A stretch of 64,000 bases of DNA from Flavipsychrobacter sp964461535 (GCA_964461535.1 CAYWUY010000005.1:1-64000), one strand, 5' to 3'; numbered from the stretch's first letter, positions 44,491 to 53,690 are shown. Numbers and translations: made by a program. Notes: generated from the letters alone by a model not told the origin.

Positions 44491-45510
44491 TTATACTTTA
44501 TTAGTAACCAGCAGTTGTATTAGTTTTTCTATATCATCGTGGGTTACTATGCTAGGCATAGGTAGTTCCTCTCTCATTGCCTTTATTACACTATTGGCCA
44601 TATCTACCTTGTCATACGGATTGAAGGTGTGACTGGGCTTTATAACGTCGTATACGTAGGGTAAATCTGACGCTAATACCTTCATGCCGCTGTCTACTGC
44701 TTCTATTAGCGGTAGACCGAAACTTTCCATTATAGATGGGCATATTAAATATCTAAATTGACTGTAGAAAGTCTTGGGGTCTACGTAAGAGTAGTTATGA
44801 ATGTTAATGCCTTTTTGCTGCATGTCACTTACCCTTTCTAGCAATGCAGGTGCCGTATTGTCTATAGTTATATGCAGCTCAGGTGTGTGGCCTTGTTCCT
44901 TTAAGTATTCCCATGCATCTAAAAGTGTTGGGTAATTCTTTTGGGGAGAAGGGGTGCTTACAAACGCAAATGTATTTGGTTTTCTATCCTCAAATGGTAG
45001 TGTTGCCGTTTTGTACTTAGAGGCATCATAAAAAGGAATAGTTAAGCAGTGCGCAGCATCTTTAAGCCCTACAATGTTCATCTCATCTACCATATGCTTG
45101 GTTTGCACTATATAGTAGTCAGTATTCTTATTGTATTTTTTTATTACCAGATATTTAAGATATAGTTTCCAGAAGCTGCGTTGGTGCCATTTTTTTGGGG
45201 CTTCTAGCAGCTTTTGGTTATGCATATAGGTGTACACCTTAGCGTTTAATCGGGTAGTAGGAGGGGTGTTTGCAAAGCAAAATACAGTTTCGAATTGATT
45301 CCCCTTTTCTTTATAGAATTTTATACGCTCTTTGAGGCTGTTGGGTATAACTATAAAGTTATTAACTAGACTATCTGGTTTACTAAATCTTGGATCTAAT
45401 AAAAAGAAAAAACGGTCTTTCCATTCAGTTTTTAGAATAGACTCAATTAGGTATTGCAGCAACACTGCGCCGCCACCCTTGTTTATATAAAGTGCGTCAA
45501 TAAGTATCAT
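44491..45510 (-). CDS. Glycosyltransferase, GT4-like (group 1)
   Basis: The protein has 339 residues. The N-terminal domain starts with a glycine-rich NKGGGAVLLQYLIES (about 10-24). The C-terminal donor-binding domain has FVSTPSPQKNYPTLLDAW (about 188-205), and YLICPSIMESFGLPLIEAVDSGMKVLASDLPYVYDVI (about 258-294) with the EX7E-type glutamates. It probably transfers a sugar from a nucleotide donor in exopolysaccharide or LPS synthesis. The product is unknown. A -7 box TACATTTG lies at 45528-45535 on the minus strand. Confidence 0.85.
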   Translation of the reverse strand: MILIDALYINKGGGAVLLQYLIESILKTEWKDRFFFLLDPRFSKPDSLVNNFIVIPNSLKERIKFYKEKGNQFETVFCFANTPPTTRLNAKVYTYMHNQKLLEAPKKWHQRSFWKLYLKYLVIKKYNKNTDYYIVQTKHMVDEMNIVGLKDAAHCLTIPFYDASKYKTATLPFEDRKPNTFAFVSTPSPQKNYPTLLDAWEYLKEQGHTPELHITIDNTAPALLERVSDMQQKGINIHNYSYVDPKTFYSQFRYLICPSIMESFGLPLIEAVDSGMKVLASDLPYVYDVIKPSHTFNPYDKVDMANSVIKAMREELPMPSIVTHDDIEKLIQLLVTNKV

Positions 45511-45527
45511 AACATCTACTAGAGATG

Positions 45528-45535
45528 CAAATGTA
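45528..45535 (-). promoter_or_regulatory. -7 box (TACATTTG) for the glycosyltransferase gene
   Basis: An exact TAnnTTTG match ends 17 bases before the ATG at 45510. No -33 TTTG is found at 19 bases. Confidence 0.4.
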
Positions 45536-45577
45536 AAAGATATATGATTACTTAGGTATTAAGTAGAGATGACGAGA

Positions 45578-46303
45578 TTATTCCTTATCGGTATTCCTTA
45601 CAATTTCCAGTGCTTTTTGTGCAGCTACTTGTCCGGCATCTTTTTTATTATATCCTGTTCCTTCCGATATAATTTCACCATTAAGCGAAACACCTACAGT
45701 AAATAGTTTGCGTGTGTTTTCTGTACGCTCTCCAAGTGTCTCAAATGTTAGCACATGATTGTTTTTTTGAGCCCAACTAAGCAATTGATTTTTATAGTTG
45801 GTATCTGTGCTCTCCATCATTTCAAGGTCTACATAAGGGCGCACTATCTGATTGAGAATGAACTTACGAGTATTAGTAAAGCCCTGGTCTAGGTATACAG
45901 CGCCAATTAAGGCTTCTAGGGCATTGCCAAATATATGGCTTCGGCTAAGTCCTTTATCGTGCTGATTGTATTGTACCATTTTGTTCAAGCCCATGCGCAA
46001 GGCAACATTGTTCATGGTCTCTCTCCTTACTATTTTAGAGCGCAGCTCGGTAAGGTAACCTTCAGGCTGGTAGGGGTATTTTTTGAAAAGGTATTCAGCA
46101 ATAATAGCACCCAATATTGCATCGCCTAGAAATTCCAGACGTTCATTATTGTCAGTAACATCTTCAGGGCGCGACCTATGCATCAACGCCAGTTGGTAAA
46201 AAGATAAACGCTTGGGTGTAAAATCCAAGATATGCTCTAGCTGTAGGAGTAGTTCCTTATCTGTAGTGGTTAAGATATTAAGGAGTCGCCTAAGCTTACG
46301 CAA
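45578..46303 (-). CDS. rnc: Ribonuclease III
   Basis: The protein has 241 residues. The RNase III signature is NNERLEFLGDAILGAIIAEY (about 53-72), with the second catalytic cluster at HIFGNALEALIGAVYLDQGF. A double-stranded-RNA-binding domain follows (about 165-236, ending GYNKKDAGQVAAQKALEIV). It processes rRNA and cleaves double-stranded RNA. The start is TTG at 46301-46303, two bases after the fabF stop, consistent with translational coupling in acpP-fabF-rnc. Confidence 0.94.
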   Translation of the reverse strand: MRKLRRLLNILTTTDKELLLQLEHILDFTPKRLSFYQLALMHRSRPEDVTDNNERLEFLGDAILGAIIAEYLFKKYPYQPEGYLTELRSKIVRRETMNNVALRMGLNKMVQYNQHDKGLSRSHIFGNALEALIGAVYLDQGFTNTRKFILNQIVRPYVDLEMMESTDTNYKNQLLSWAQKNNHVLTFETLGERTENTRKLFTVGVSLNGEIISEGTGYNKKDAGQVAAQKALEIVRNTDKE

Positions 46304-46305
46304 GA

Positions 46306-47565
46306 TTATTCGCTGTATTTTTTGAAGATAACAGAAGCATTATGACCTCCGAAACCAAAAGTATTGCTTAATGCAGCTTTTACAGTACGCTTTTGAGCCT
46401 TACCAAAAGTAAAGTTTAACTTAGGGTCAAAAGAAGGATCGTCTGTAAAGTGATTAATAGTAGGAGGTATAGTATCGTTAATAGTAGCTAAGATACTAGC
46501 AATAGCTTCTATGGCACCGGCAGCACCTAATAAGTGTCCAGTCATAGATTTGGTAGAACTGATGTTTACGTTATAAGCATGTTCGCCAAATACTCTTTGT
46601 ATTGCAGTAACCTCGCTTATATCGCCTAATGGGGTAGATGTACCATGAACATTGATGTAATCAATGTCCTCTGGTTTAAGGCCGGCATCTTCCAGCGCAT
46701 TTTTCATAACGTTGTAAGCACCTAGACCTTCCGGGTGCGGCGCTGTTAGGTGATAAGCATCTGCACTAACGCCACCTCCGCCTACTTCAATAAGTATGTT
46801 GGCTCCACGCTTTTTAGCATGTTCATATTCTTCAAGCACTAATGCACCTGCACCTTCACCCAATACAAATCCATCACGATTCAAATCGAATGGACGACTA
46901 GCAGTAGCAGGATCATCATTACGTTCAGATAATGCTTTCATTGCGTTAAACCCACCTATACCTGCTTCAGTTACTACAGCTTCCGATCCTCCGCATACTA
47001 TAGCATCTGCCTTACCCATACGTATGTAGTTAAGCGCATCTATAATAGCATTGGTAGAAGAAGCACAAGCACTAACTGTGGCGAAGTTAGGTCCACGGAA
47101 ACCATATTTCATAGAAATATGTCCCGGTGCAATATCTAAGATTAGCTTTGGTATGAAGAATGGATTAAATCTAGGCGTACCATCACCCTGATTGAAGTTT
47201 TTCATTTCTTCAATGAAGGTTATCATACCACCTATACCTGATCCCCAAATAACACCAATGCGATCTTTATTGATGTCAGCATCTAAAATTTTAGAGTGCT
47301 GAATAGCTTCATCAGCAGCTACAAGAGCTATCTGCGAAAAGCGATCCAATTTGCGCGCTTCTTTTCTCTCGAAGTGGTCTTCAGGATTAAAGTTTTTAAG
47401 CTCGCAAGCAAATTTTGTTTTGAACTTAGTAACGTCAAACTGCTTTATAAAATCGGCGCCCGACACACCATTAACAAGCCCATCCCAGTAAGCTGATATG
47501 TTGTTGCCTAATGGGGTAAGGGCGCCGAGGCCCGTAACTACTACTCGTTTATACGGAAAATTCAT
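46306..47565 (-). CDS. fabF: 3-oxoacyl-ACP synthase II
   Basis: The protein has 419 residues. The Cys-His-His triad is complete: Cys167 in SACASSTNA, His307 in NVHGTSTPLGD and His344 in KSMTGHLLGAAGA. It condenses malonyl-ACP with acyl-ACP in fatty acid elongation. It is the middle gene of acpP-fabF-rnc. Confidence 0.96.
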   Translation of the reverse strand: MNFPYKRVVVTGLGALTPLGNNISAYWDGLVNGVSGADFIKQFDVTKFKTKFACELKNFNPEDHFERKEARKLDRFSQIALVAADEAIQHSKILDADINKDRIGVIWGSGIGGMITFIEEMKNFNQGDGTPRFNPFFIPKLILDIAPGHISMKYGFRGPNFATVSACASSTNAIIDALNYIRMGKADAIVCGGSEAVVTEAGIGGFNAMKALSERNDDPATASRPFDLNRDGFVLGEGAGALVLEEYEHAKKRGANILIEVGGGGVSADAYHLTAPHPEGLGAYNVMKNALEDAGLKPEDIDYINVHGTSTPLGDISEVTAIQRVFGEHAYNVNISSTKSMTGHLLGAAGAIEAIASILATINDTIPPTINHFTDDPSFDPKLNFTFGKAQKRTVKAALSNTFGFGGHNASVIFKKYSE

Positions 47566-47603
47566 CTGACGTTATTCAGTTACTTTGCTTGAATTGGGTA
47601 AAA

Positions 47604-47840
47604 TTACTTTACGTGCTCTTCTAGATATGAAACAGCTTGACCAACGCTAGTGATGGTTTCTGCTTGCTCATCGGGAATAGAGATGTTGAATTCTTTTTCA
47701 AACTCCATGATTAACTCAACTTGATCTAGAGAATCAGCTCCTAAATCATTAGTAAAGCTAGCTTCAGTAGTTACTTCAGACTCATCAACACCTAGTTTGT
47801 CAACGATGATTTTTTTAACGCGGCTTGCAATTTCAGACAT
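47604..47840 (-). CDS. acpP: Acyl carrier protein
   Basis: The protein has 78 residues and is acidic. Ser37 in GADSLDQVEL receives the 4'-phosphopantetheine arm. It is the first gene of acpP-fabF-rnc and carries growing acyl chains. Confidence 0.97.
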   Translation of the reverse strand: MSEIASRVKKIIVDKLGVDESEVTTEASFTNDLGADSLDQVELIMEFEKEFNISIPDEQAETITSVGQAVSYLEEHVK

Positions 47841-47863
47841 AATTACTGTATTTAATTTTGTTG

Positions 47864-47871
47864 CAAATTTA
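47864..47871 (-). promoter_or_regulatory. -7 box (TAAATTTG) for acpP-fabF-rnc
   Basis: An exact TAnnTTTG match lies 23 bases before the acpP ATG. A TTTG (minus strand, 47888-47891) is 16 bases upstream rather than 19. Confidence 0.55.
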
Positions 47872-48047
47872 TACTTTTTAGGATAACCAAAAAGTATTCA
47901 TGAAAAATTCCTTATCTTTTTTGGTATATAATTTATTCTATACTGAATAAGCTTCATATAATGCCTATTCATAAAGGAATAAATCATAAAGTGGTGCAAG
48001 ATAATAAAAACTGTCTTGTTGTCAATAGATAGCTCTTGCTTATTCCA

Positions 48048-49607
48048 TTATTTATGTTCTAGTCTTATAATAGGTACTATCATCTCCTCTAGAGATATAC
48101 CCCCATGCTGAAAGGTATTCTTATAATAGTTTACATAATAATTGTAGTTGTTGGGGTAGCATAAAAACACATCTTCCTTAGCAAATACAAATGTTGAACT
48201 AACATTAGGCGTAGGTAAGCCCGCTAGTTTAGGGTCTCTAAAGGCTAGCACATCTTTATTTTCGTATTGTAGGTTACGCCCGTGTTTGTAGCGTAGGTTG
48301 GTGGTTGTTTGTCTGTCGCCTACACATTTGCTTGGTGTTTTTACTTTTACACTACCATGGTCTGTGGTTATAAACAGTTGTATCTCTTTATCAGATATTC
48401 GTTTTAATGCTCTGTGTAGTGGTGAATGCTCAAACCAGCTTTGTACTAGCGATCTGTAGGATATTTCATCGCCGGCCAATTCTTTCAGCACTTCCATTTC
48501 GGTTCGGGCATGCGAAAGCATATCTACAAAGTTGTACACAACAATGGTTAAGTCGTTATTTAGATAATTATGGATATTATCTTCTAACGAGCGTGCATCA
48601 TCATTATTAGTAATTTTTACATACTGCCATTTCAGTTTGTCTAGCTTTAAGTGCTTTAGCTGATTATGCAAAAATTTCTCCTCATTTAAGTTCTTTCCAC
48701 CATCTTCGTCATCATTTTTCCATTCTAAAGGGAAATATTTTTCAATATCTATTGGCATCATACCCGCAAAAATTGCATTCCTACAATATTGTGTTGCCGT
48801 GGGTAAAATACTATAGTACATATCTTCATCTACTACTCTATAGCTTTCGGCTAGTATGGGTTGCATGGCTCTCCAGTGGTCGAAACGAAGGTTATCTACT
48901 ACAATTAGGAAGGTAGATTTGCCGGCAGTAATATATGGTGCCACTTTTTTCTCAAATAATTTGTGAGAAAATAGCGGTGCATCATTACCCGGATTTTTTA
49001 TCCAGTTAGCGTAATTTTTTGATATATACTTGAAAAACTCTGTGTTGGCTTCCGACTTTTGCGTCTGTAGAACTTCCATCATTTCATTACTGTCGCTCTT
49101 TCCCATTTCTAATTCCCAAAACACTAGTTTTTTATACAAGTCTTTCCATTCTTCATGGTTAGGGTTAGAACTTAGTGCCATAAACAAATTGCGAAAGTCT
49201 TGCTGATAGGCTATGGTGGTTTTTTCAGACACAAGTCGTTTGCCGTCCATTATCTTTTTTAGCGACAATAGTACCTGATTTGGGTTAACCGGTTTTATAA
49301 GGTAGTCTGTTATTTGCGAACCCAAGGCATCTTCCATAATGTTCTCAGCCTCGTTTTTAGTAATCATTACCACAGGTAGTAGCGGATATAATTCTTTTAC
49401 ACGGGGTAATACCTCAAGACCAGTAAGTCCGGGCATGCTCTCGTCTAGCAGAACTACATCTACCATATTGTCTTTTAAAAACTCTAGGGCATCATAGCCA
49501 TTGCTTAGAGGAGTAACATTATAGCCCTTATTTTTTAGGAATATAATTTGAGATTTTAATGATTCTATTTCATCATCTATCCATAGTATTTCGCCCAGTG
49601 TACTCAT
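48048..49607 (-). CDS. porX: T9SS response regulator PorX (receiver plus PglZ/alkaline phosphatase-like domain)
   Basis: The protein has 519 residues. The N-terminal receiver (about 5-125) has the acidic pair DD at 11-12, phosphoacceptor Asp55 in LLDESMPG and the conserved Lys in YLIKPVNP. The C-terminal part (about 210-519) is the PglZ/alkaline-phosphatase superfamily domain, with LIVVDNLRFDHWRAM, TATQYCRNAIF and ITTDHGSVKV. PorX is known to regulate the type IX secretion system together with PorY and SigP and to bind PorL. Its presence next to many T9SS cargo genes fits that role. It is transcribed alone. Confidence 0.95.
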   Translation of the reverse strand: MSTLGEILWIDDEIESLKSQIIFLKNKGYNVTPLSNGYDALEFLKDNMVDVVLLDESMPGLTGLEVLPRVKELYPLLPVVMITKNEAENIMEDALGSQITDYLIKPVNPNQVLLSLKKIMDGKRLVSEKTTIAYQQDFRNLFMALSSNPNHEEWKDLYKKLVFWELEMGKSDSNEMMEVLQTQKSEANTEFFKYISKNYANWIKNPGNDAPLFSHKLFEKKVAPYITAGKSTFLIVVDNLRFDHWRAMQPILAESYRVVDEDMYYSILPTATQYCRNAIFAGMMPIDIEKYFPLEWKNDDEDGGKNLNEEKFLHNQLKHLKLDKLKWQYVKITNNDDARSLEDNIHNYLNNDLTIVVYNFVDMLSHARTEMEVLKELAGDEISYRSLVQSWFEHSPLHRALKRISDKEIQLFITTDHGSVKVKTPSKCVGDRQTTTNLRYKHGRNLQYENKDVLAFRDPKLAGLPTPNVSSTFVFAKEDVFLCYPNNYNYYVNYYKNTFQHGGISLEEMIVPIIRLEHK

Positions 49608-49770
49608 AGTTGTATGTGTATGCTTTGTGGTTGTGATAATAAATGTATTACTAATTGTGTTAAGCTGTGTATGGCTTATATGCGCTTTAACGCAAGTTTT
49701 GCATGCCCTATGCTTGGAATAACGTTAGGCTATACTTAGTATTGCACAGGTTTTGATATAATTAACATTT

Positions 49771-50232
49771 ATGGCTAATACTATTGTTAGGCGTGCAGTG
49801 GCTGCCGATTGTGAGCGTATGCTAGAGTTGGTAAAGGAATTAGCGCTATACGAAAAGGCTCCTCAGGAGGTTACTGTAACCTTAGCCCATTTTATAGATT
49901 CCGGCTTTGGTAGTCATCCTGTTTGGTGGGCATTTGTGGTAGAAGAAGATGGTTTTATTCAAGGTTTTGCACTTTACTACATCCGATATTCTACCTGGAA
50001 GGGGCAGAGAATGTACTTAGAAGATATAATAGTTACAGAAGCTGCCAGAGGAAAAGGCCTAGGAAAACTATTGATGGATGCCTTGATAATAGAGGCTAAA
50101 GAAAGAGAGTTAAAAGGGATAGTATGGCAAGTGCTTGACTGGAATGAACCGGCTATAAATTTTTATAAAAAATATGATGCATCATTTGATGGCGAGTGGC
50201 TTAATGCGGCCCTAGCTGAGCATCAGCTATAA
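49771..50232 (+). CDS. GNAT-family N-acetyltransferase
   Basis: The protein has 153 residues. The acetyl-CoA motif A is VTEAARGKGLGKLLMDALI (about 89-107), preceded by MYLEDIIV (about 81-88). The order VRRAVAADCERMLELVKELALYEKAP at the start and WQVLDWNEPAINFYKKYDA near the end resembles the spermidine/spermine acetyltransferase type. The substrate is therefore possibly a polyamine or related amine, but this is inference. Confidence 0.88.
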   Translation: MANTIVRRAVAADCERMLELVKELALYEKAPQEVTVTLAHFIDSGFGSHPVWWAFVVEEDGFIQGFALYYIRYSTWKGQRMYLEDIIVTEAARGKGLGKLLMDALIIEAKERELKGIVWQVLDWNEPAINFYKKYDASFDGEWLNAALAEHQL

Positions 50233-50258
50233 ATATAATTTGGAAAAATGCTGATAAT

Positions 50259-50291
50259 AAAAAATGCGACTCTTTCGGGTCGCATTTTTTG
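50259..50291. terminator. Terminator after the GNAT gene
   Basis: AAAAATGCGAC...GTCGCATTTTTT: an 11-bp stem with an 8-base loop and T-tracts in both directions, between convergent genes. Confidence 0.88.
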
Positions 50292-50311
50292 TATAGCTAT
50301 TACTAATATTA

Positions 50312-51982
50312 TTAGTTGTTGAGCATTATTTGATGAGCTTGCTTATAGCCTTTCTCATCTGTAAGTATCAATTGGTACACACCAGAAGGTAAAGAACTAA
50401 TATCTATGCTTTGTTCGTTATTGTTTTTAACTTCTTTATTGAGTACTGTTTGTCCTAAAGCGTTTACAACTGCTATTGAGAAGTTGTTGCTATTGCTACC
50501 CATATTTATGTTCAGCATACCGGTAGTAGGGTTAGGGAATATTTTAGCCGTATAAGCGTGAACATCATTTACATCCAATAGAGAAATGTATATAATGTTA
50601 GATACACCAGAAAAACAGTCAACACTATCTCTATAACAATAGTAGTAGCCTGGCTCGCCAGGGTGGTAAGTGTCGCCCGTAGCTCCAGGTACTGGACTAG
50701 CACCTGCATATGCATTTACTGTGTTTCTATACCATACATAATTAGAACCTGTCAGGTTACCTATAAGACTAGTACCTACTAGAGATACTACTGGAGTTAG
50801 AGGAATAGGATTTCTGATCATTACAGTAGCCGGAACACGAATAGTATCTTGTGTATAGCAGCCACCATCGGTAGCATATACAACAAATGATACTGAATCT
50901 AAAGTTCTAAGCGTATCTAATGCAGGATAAATGCTAGTGCCAGATAATACTAATGTATTATTTACGTACCAAGCAAGATTAGGAGCAGTGCCAAATGTGT
51001 CAAACACAGCTCTGAAGGTAACCATAGAATCGGCGCAGCCCGGGTTAGAGCCCATTATAAGCTCGGTATAAGCATAAGTACCAAATACATGAAATACACT
51101 AAATACTAAAGTGTTGGAAGCTTGAATTGGGTTTAGCACGCAAGTATCTGCTGTGCTGATAACACAATATACGCTATCGCCATCGCGAAGGCTATCTGTA
51201 ATATAGGTGGCATTTATAGCACCAGGTATAGCTACGCTATCTCTAAACCATTGGTAAGTAGGTATGGCATCAGTGCCATAGTCTAGTGCTGTAGCTACTA
51301 ATGTATCTGAAAAACCTTGACACAAGCTAGTACGCGTAGCGCCTATACTTATAGTTTGCGTTAGACGTATGTGTGTAATGGGTATAATGTCGGAATAAAC
51401 TGTGTCAACAGGTGCACAAGTAGAATTTGAAACCATACGACAAGTAATGCTGTCGCCATCATTAAATATTCTACGGAAAGTGCTGCTATCAGCTCCTAAA
51501 ACTTCAACACCATCAATATACCATTGATAAGTAGGGGTAGTTCCGCCATTTACCGGATATGCACTAAATTTTACCGGATGTCCCGCACAATCCGGGTTAT
51601 TACCTTCTATAAGTGATATAATAACTCTTGCTGGTACTGTAGCAGCTCTATAAATAGTTATAGCATTAGAACGGCTGCTATCTGCTATACCAAAACTATT
51701 GGTAAAATATAACCAACAGTATACGCTATCACCATCGTTAAGTGCTGTAGTTGTAAAGGTGTCAAGAGTAATACCCGTAAATACACCGTTAGCATACCAG
51801 CGGTAGTTGAGTCCGGTGAAGGTATCACTTGTAATTTGTGATGAAAAAACCAACTGGCTACCTATACAAGTAGTATCGGTATAGGGTGGTATAGAAATGG
51901 TAATACTGTCACGAACCTGTGCGTGGGCTATAGATTGTAGTCCGAAAAACAATAAAAAGGCAAGCGTAAGTTTACGTATCAT
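50312..51982 (-). CDS. Secreted Ig-like repeat protein with type A T9SS sorting domain
   Basis: The protein has 556 residues with a signal peptide (about 1-21, ending AHAQ). Four or five ~85-residue Ig-like repeats follow, each with '(Y/W)QWY.(D/N)G' and 'DGDS(V/I).C' (for example YQWYIDGVEV and YQWFRDSVAI). The C-terminal domain YTAKIFPNPTTGMLNINM ... NALGQTVLNKE ... LPSGVYQLIL (about 475-556) is a textbook type A sorting domain for T9SS secretion. Its role on the surface is unknown. Confidence 0.9.
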   Translation of the reverse strand: MIRKLTLAFLLFFGLQSIAHAQVRDSITISIPPYTDTTCIGSQLVFSSQITSDTFTGLNYRWYANGVFTGITLDTFTTTALNDGDSVYCWLYFTNSFGIADSSRSNAITIYRAATVPARVIISLIEGNNPDCAGHPVKFSAYPVNGGTTPTYQWYIDGVEVLGADSSTFRRIFNDGDSITCRMVSNSTCAPVDTVYSDIIPITHIRLTQTISIGATRTSLCQGFSDTLVATALDYGTDAIPTYQWFRDSVAIPGAINATYITDSLRDGDSVYCVISTADTCVLNPIQASNTLVFSVFHVFGTYAYTELIMGSNPGCADSMVTFRAVFDTFGTAPNLAWYVNNTLVLSGTSIYPALDTLRTLDSVSFVVYATDGGCYTQDTIRVPATVMIRNPIPLTPVVSLVGTSLIGNLTGSNYVWYRNTVNAYAGASPVPGATGDTYHPGEPGYYYCYRDSVDCFSGVSNIIYISLLDVNDVHAYTAKIFPNPTTGMLNINMGSNSNNFSIAVVNALGQTVLNKEVKNNNEQSIDISSLPSGVYQLILTDEKGYKQAHQIMLNN

Positions 51983-52145
51983 ATTTATATAAATTTGCCA
52001 CGACCCGCTAGGGCCAAAAGATGTTTGGTAAAAATAAGCATTCGTTACATAATGTGGAAACTATTGATAAAGGTTTTTTATTTTTGAGCTTAAAGCCCTA
52101 TTTATAAGCCGGATAGAAAAATATTTTATAAGAAATTAGAAAAAT

Positions 52146-52176
52146 TTTGTTGATTCCATATTGTTAGTTACCTTTG
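52146..52176 (+). promoter_or_regulatory. Bacteroidota promoter (TTTG-N19-TACCTTTG) for rpmH-rnpA-yidD
   Basis: TTTG at 52146-52149 is exactly 19 bases from TACCTTTG at 52169-52176. The rpmH ATG is 38 bases downstream. This is the most consensus-like promoter of the window in front of a ribosomal protein operon. Confidence 0.85.
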
Positions 52177-52213
52177 CACTCCTTTTAAAAAGAGTGTTTA
52201 AATAATTTAGAGT

Positions 52214-52369
52214 ATGAAACGTACATTCCAACCGCACCGCCGCCGCCGTAAATCGGTACATGGTTTCCGTAAGCGTATGCAAACGGCTAACGGACGTAAA
52301 GTATTGGCTTCTCGCCGCAAAAAAGGCCGTCATAAACTTACAGTTTCTAGCGAAAGCCGTCTTAAATAA
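52214..52369 (+). CDS. rpmH: 50S ribosomal protein L34
   Basis: The protein has 51 residues, is extremely basic and starts MKRTFQPHRRRRKSVHGF, continuing RMQTANGRKVLASRRKKGR, the invariant L34 sequence. It has a slightly extended C-terminus (HKLTVSSESRLK). It is too short for ordinary ORF thresholds and is hidden behind a spurious minus-strand ORF (52136-52333). It begins the conserved rpmH-rnpA-yidD cluster. Confidence 0.98.
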   Translation: MKRTFQPHRRRRKSVHGFRKRMQTANGRKVLASRRKKGRHKLTVSSESRLK

Positions 52370-52390
52370 TACTAATTAAATCTACTAGCC

Positions 52391-52807
52391 ATTCGTACTA
52401 CTTTTAAAGTATATGAGCGGCTCAAGAGAGAGCAGCATATTAATACGCTTTTCCAGAATGGGAAAGCGTATTCTGTTTTTCCGTTACGTATCATATATCT
52501 TCCGGTTTTAAGACCTGCACCACCATCCTATCCTGCCATGGTGGGATTCTCTGTGCCTAAAAAGAAATTTAAACGTTCAGTAGACAGGCATCGTATACGC
52601 AGGCAGATGGTAGAGGCCTGGAGGCTAAATAAGCATAAATTATATGCTGTTGTGCCTCAGCATCTGCAGTTGCATATCTTCTTAATATTTACTGATAATA
52701 AATTGCCTGATTACGCTTCAGTAGAACAGGCTATGCTTACTGCTATAGATAAAATGATGCATATAGTAGCACAATTACCTCCACAAGATAATTCAGTAGC
52801 TTTGTAG
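52391..52807 (+). CDS. rnpA: Ribonuclease P protein component, apparent ATT start
   Basis: The protein has 138 residues if started at ATT 52391. The reading frame is open from 52376, and the translated start reads (I/M)RTTFKVYERLKREQHINTLF, the typical RnpA N-terminus. It then continues to VGFSVPKKKFKRSVDRHRIRRQMVEAWR, the RNA-binding RNR motif. The first ATG in frame (52538) would delete the first 49 residues, including an essential helix and strand, so it cannot be the true start. No ATG, GTG or TTG is available between the upstream stop (52373) and 52538; ATT at 52391, 21 bases after rpmH, is the best candidate. The protein assists the RNase P RNA in tRNA 5' maturation. Confidence 0.88.
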   Translation: MRTTFKVYERLKREQHINTLFQNGKAYSVFPLRIIYLPVLRPAPPSYPAMVGFSVPKKKFKRSVDRHRIRRQMVEAWRLNKHKLYAVVPQHLQLHIFLIFTDNKLPDYASVEQAMLTAIDKMMHIVAQLPPQDNSVAL

Positions 52808-52808
52808 C

Positions 52809-53033
52809 ATGTTTAAGAAGCTATTGGCAAATATTTTTATAGGCATCATAAAATTTTACCAATTGGCTATTTCCCCTTTTTTAGGTGCCAAGTGCCGTTA
52901 TACGCCCAGCTGTAGTGCTTATGGGGTAGAGGCTATAAAAAAGCATGGTCCTATTAAAGGTTTTTGGTTGGCCTTAAAGCGTTTTGGTCGTTGTCATCCA
53001 TGGGGTAGTAGCGGCTACGATCCGGTTCCTTAA
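52809..53033 (+). CDS. yidD: Membrane protein insertion efficiency factor YidD
   Basis: The protein has 74 residues. It has an amphipathic N-terminal helix and the family motif YQLAISPFLGAKCRYTPSCS (about 17-36), then AIKKHG, GRCHPWGSSGYDPVP. It aids YidC-dependent membrane insertion. It starts one base after the rnpA stop. Confidence 0.96.
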   Translation: MFKKLLANIFIGIIKFYQLAISPFLGAKCRYTPSCSAYGVEAIKKHGPIKGFWLALKRFGRCHPWGSSGYDPVP

Positions 53034-53063
53034 TCTAAAAATCATTCTACTTACATTAATTAT

Positions 53064-53663
53064 ATGGTATATTCTTTTAAAGGCTTTGTGCCGGTTGTGC
53101 ATCCAAGTTCTTATATACATCCTCAAGCGGCAGTAATAGGCAATGTTATAATAGGTAAAAATGTGTATGTTGGTCCGGGAGCGGCTATTCGTGGCGATTG
53201 GGGGGGCATAGTAATAGAAGATGGCTGCAACGTACAAGAAAATTGTACTATACACATGTTTCCTGGTGTAACCATAACACTACAAGAGGGGGCACATATA
53301 GGTCATGGTGCTATTGTGCATGGTGCCAATGTAGGTAAGAATGTACTGGTAGGCATGAATGCAGTATTGATGGATGAGGTAGTGATAGGCGATGAGTGTA
53401 TAATAGGAGCTCTGGCATTTGTAGCAGCTAAAACGGTTATTCCACGCAGATCGTTGGTGGTAGGTAATCCTGCAAAGATTATAAAGGAAGTAAGCGACGA
53501 TATGATAGCTTGGAAAACTAAGGGTACACAACTTTATCAAACCCTACCTGCCGACTGTTTTGAAAGTATGATAGCCTGCGAACCTTTAACAGAAATGCCT
53601 GCCGACAGACCATCTCAAGAGGTATTATTTAATACTTGGGAGCAAATAAAAGGCAGTAAATAG
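53064..53663 (+). CDS. Gamma carbonic anhydrase-like hexapeptide-repeat protein
   Basis: The protein has 199 residues. Left-handed beta-helix hexapeptide repeats run from about residue 14 to 140 (VHPSSYIHPQAAVIGNVIIG and onward). The metal-binding histidines are in HMFPG, HIGHGAIVHGA. GNPAKIIKEVSDD closes the helix. The length and C-terminal helix match PaaY/gamma-CA-type proteins. Whether it hydrates CO2 or hydrolyses a thioester is not decidable from the sequence. Confidence 0.87.
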   Translation: MVYSFKGFVPVVHPSSYIHPQAAVIGNVIIGKNVYVGPGAAIRGDWGGIVIEDGCNVQENCTIHMFPGVTITLQEGAHIGHGAIVHGANVGKNVLVGMNAVLMDEVVIGDECIIGALAFVAAKTVIPRRSLVVGNPAKIIKEVSDDMIAWKTKGTQLYQTLPADCFESMIACEPLTEMPADRPSQEVLFNTWEQIKGSK

Positions 53664-53690
53664 TTATTTAATAATATAAAAAGTCCTAAA

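Noticed and set aside
52136..52333. Minus-strand ORF of 65 residues
   Set aside because: It is the antisense shadow of rpmH (52214-52369) and its promoter.
52538..52807. rnpA starting at the ATG 52538
   Set aside because: This would remove the conserved first 49 residues, which are clearly encoded upstream in the same frame.
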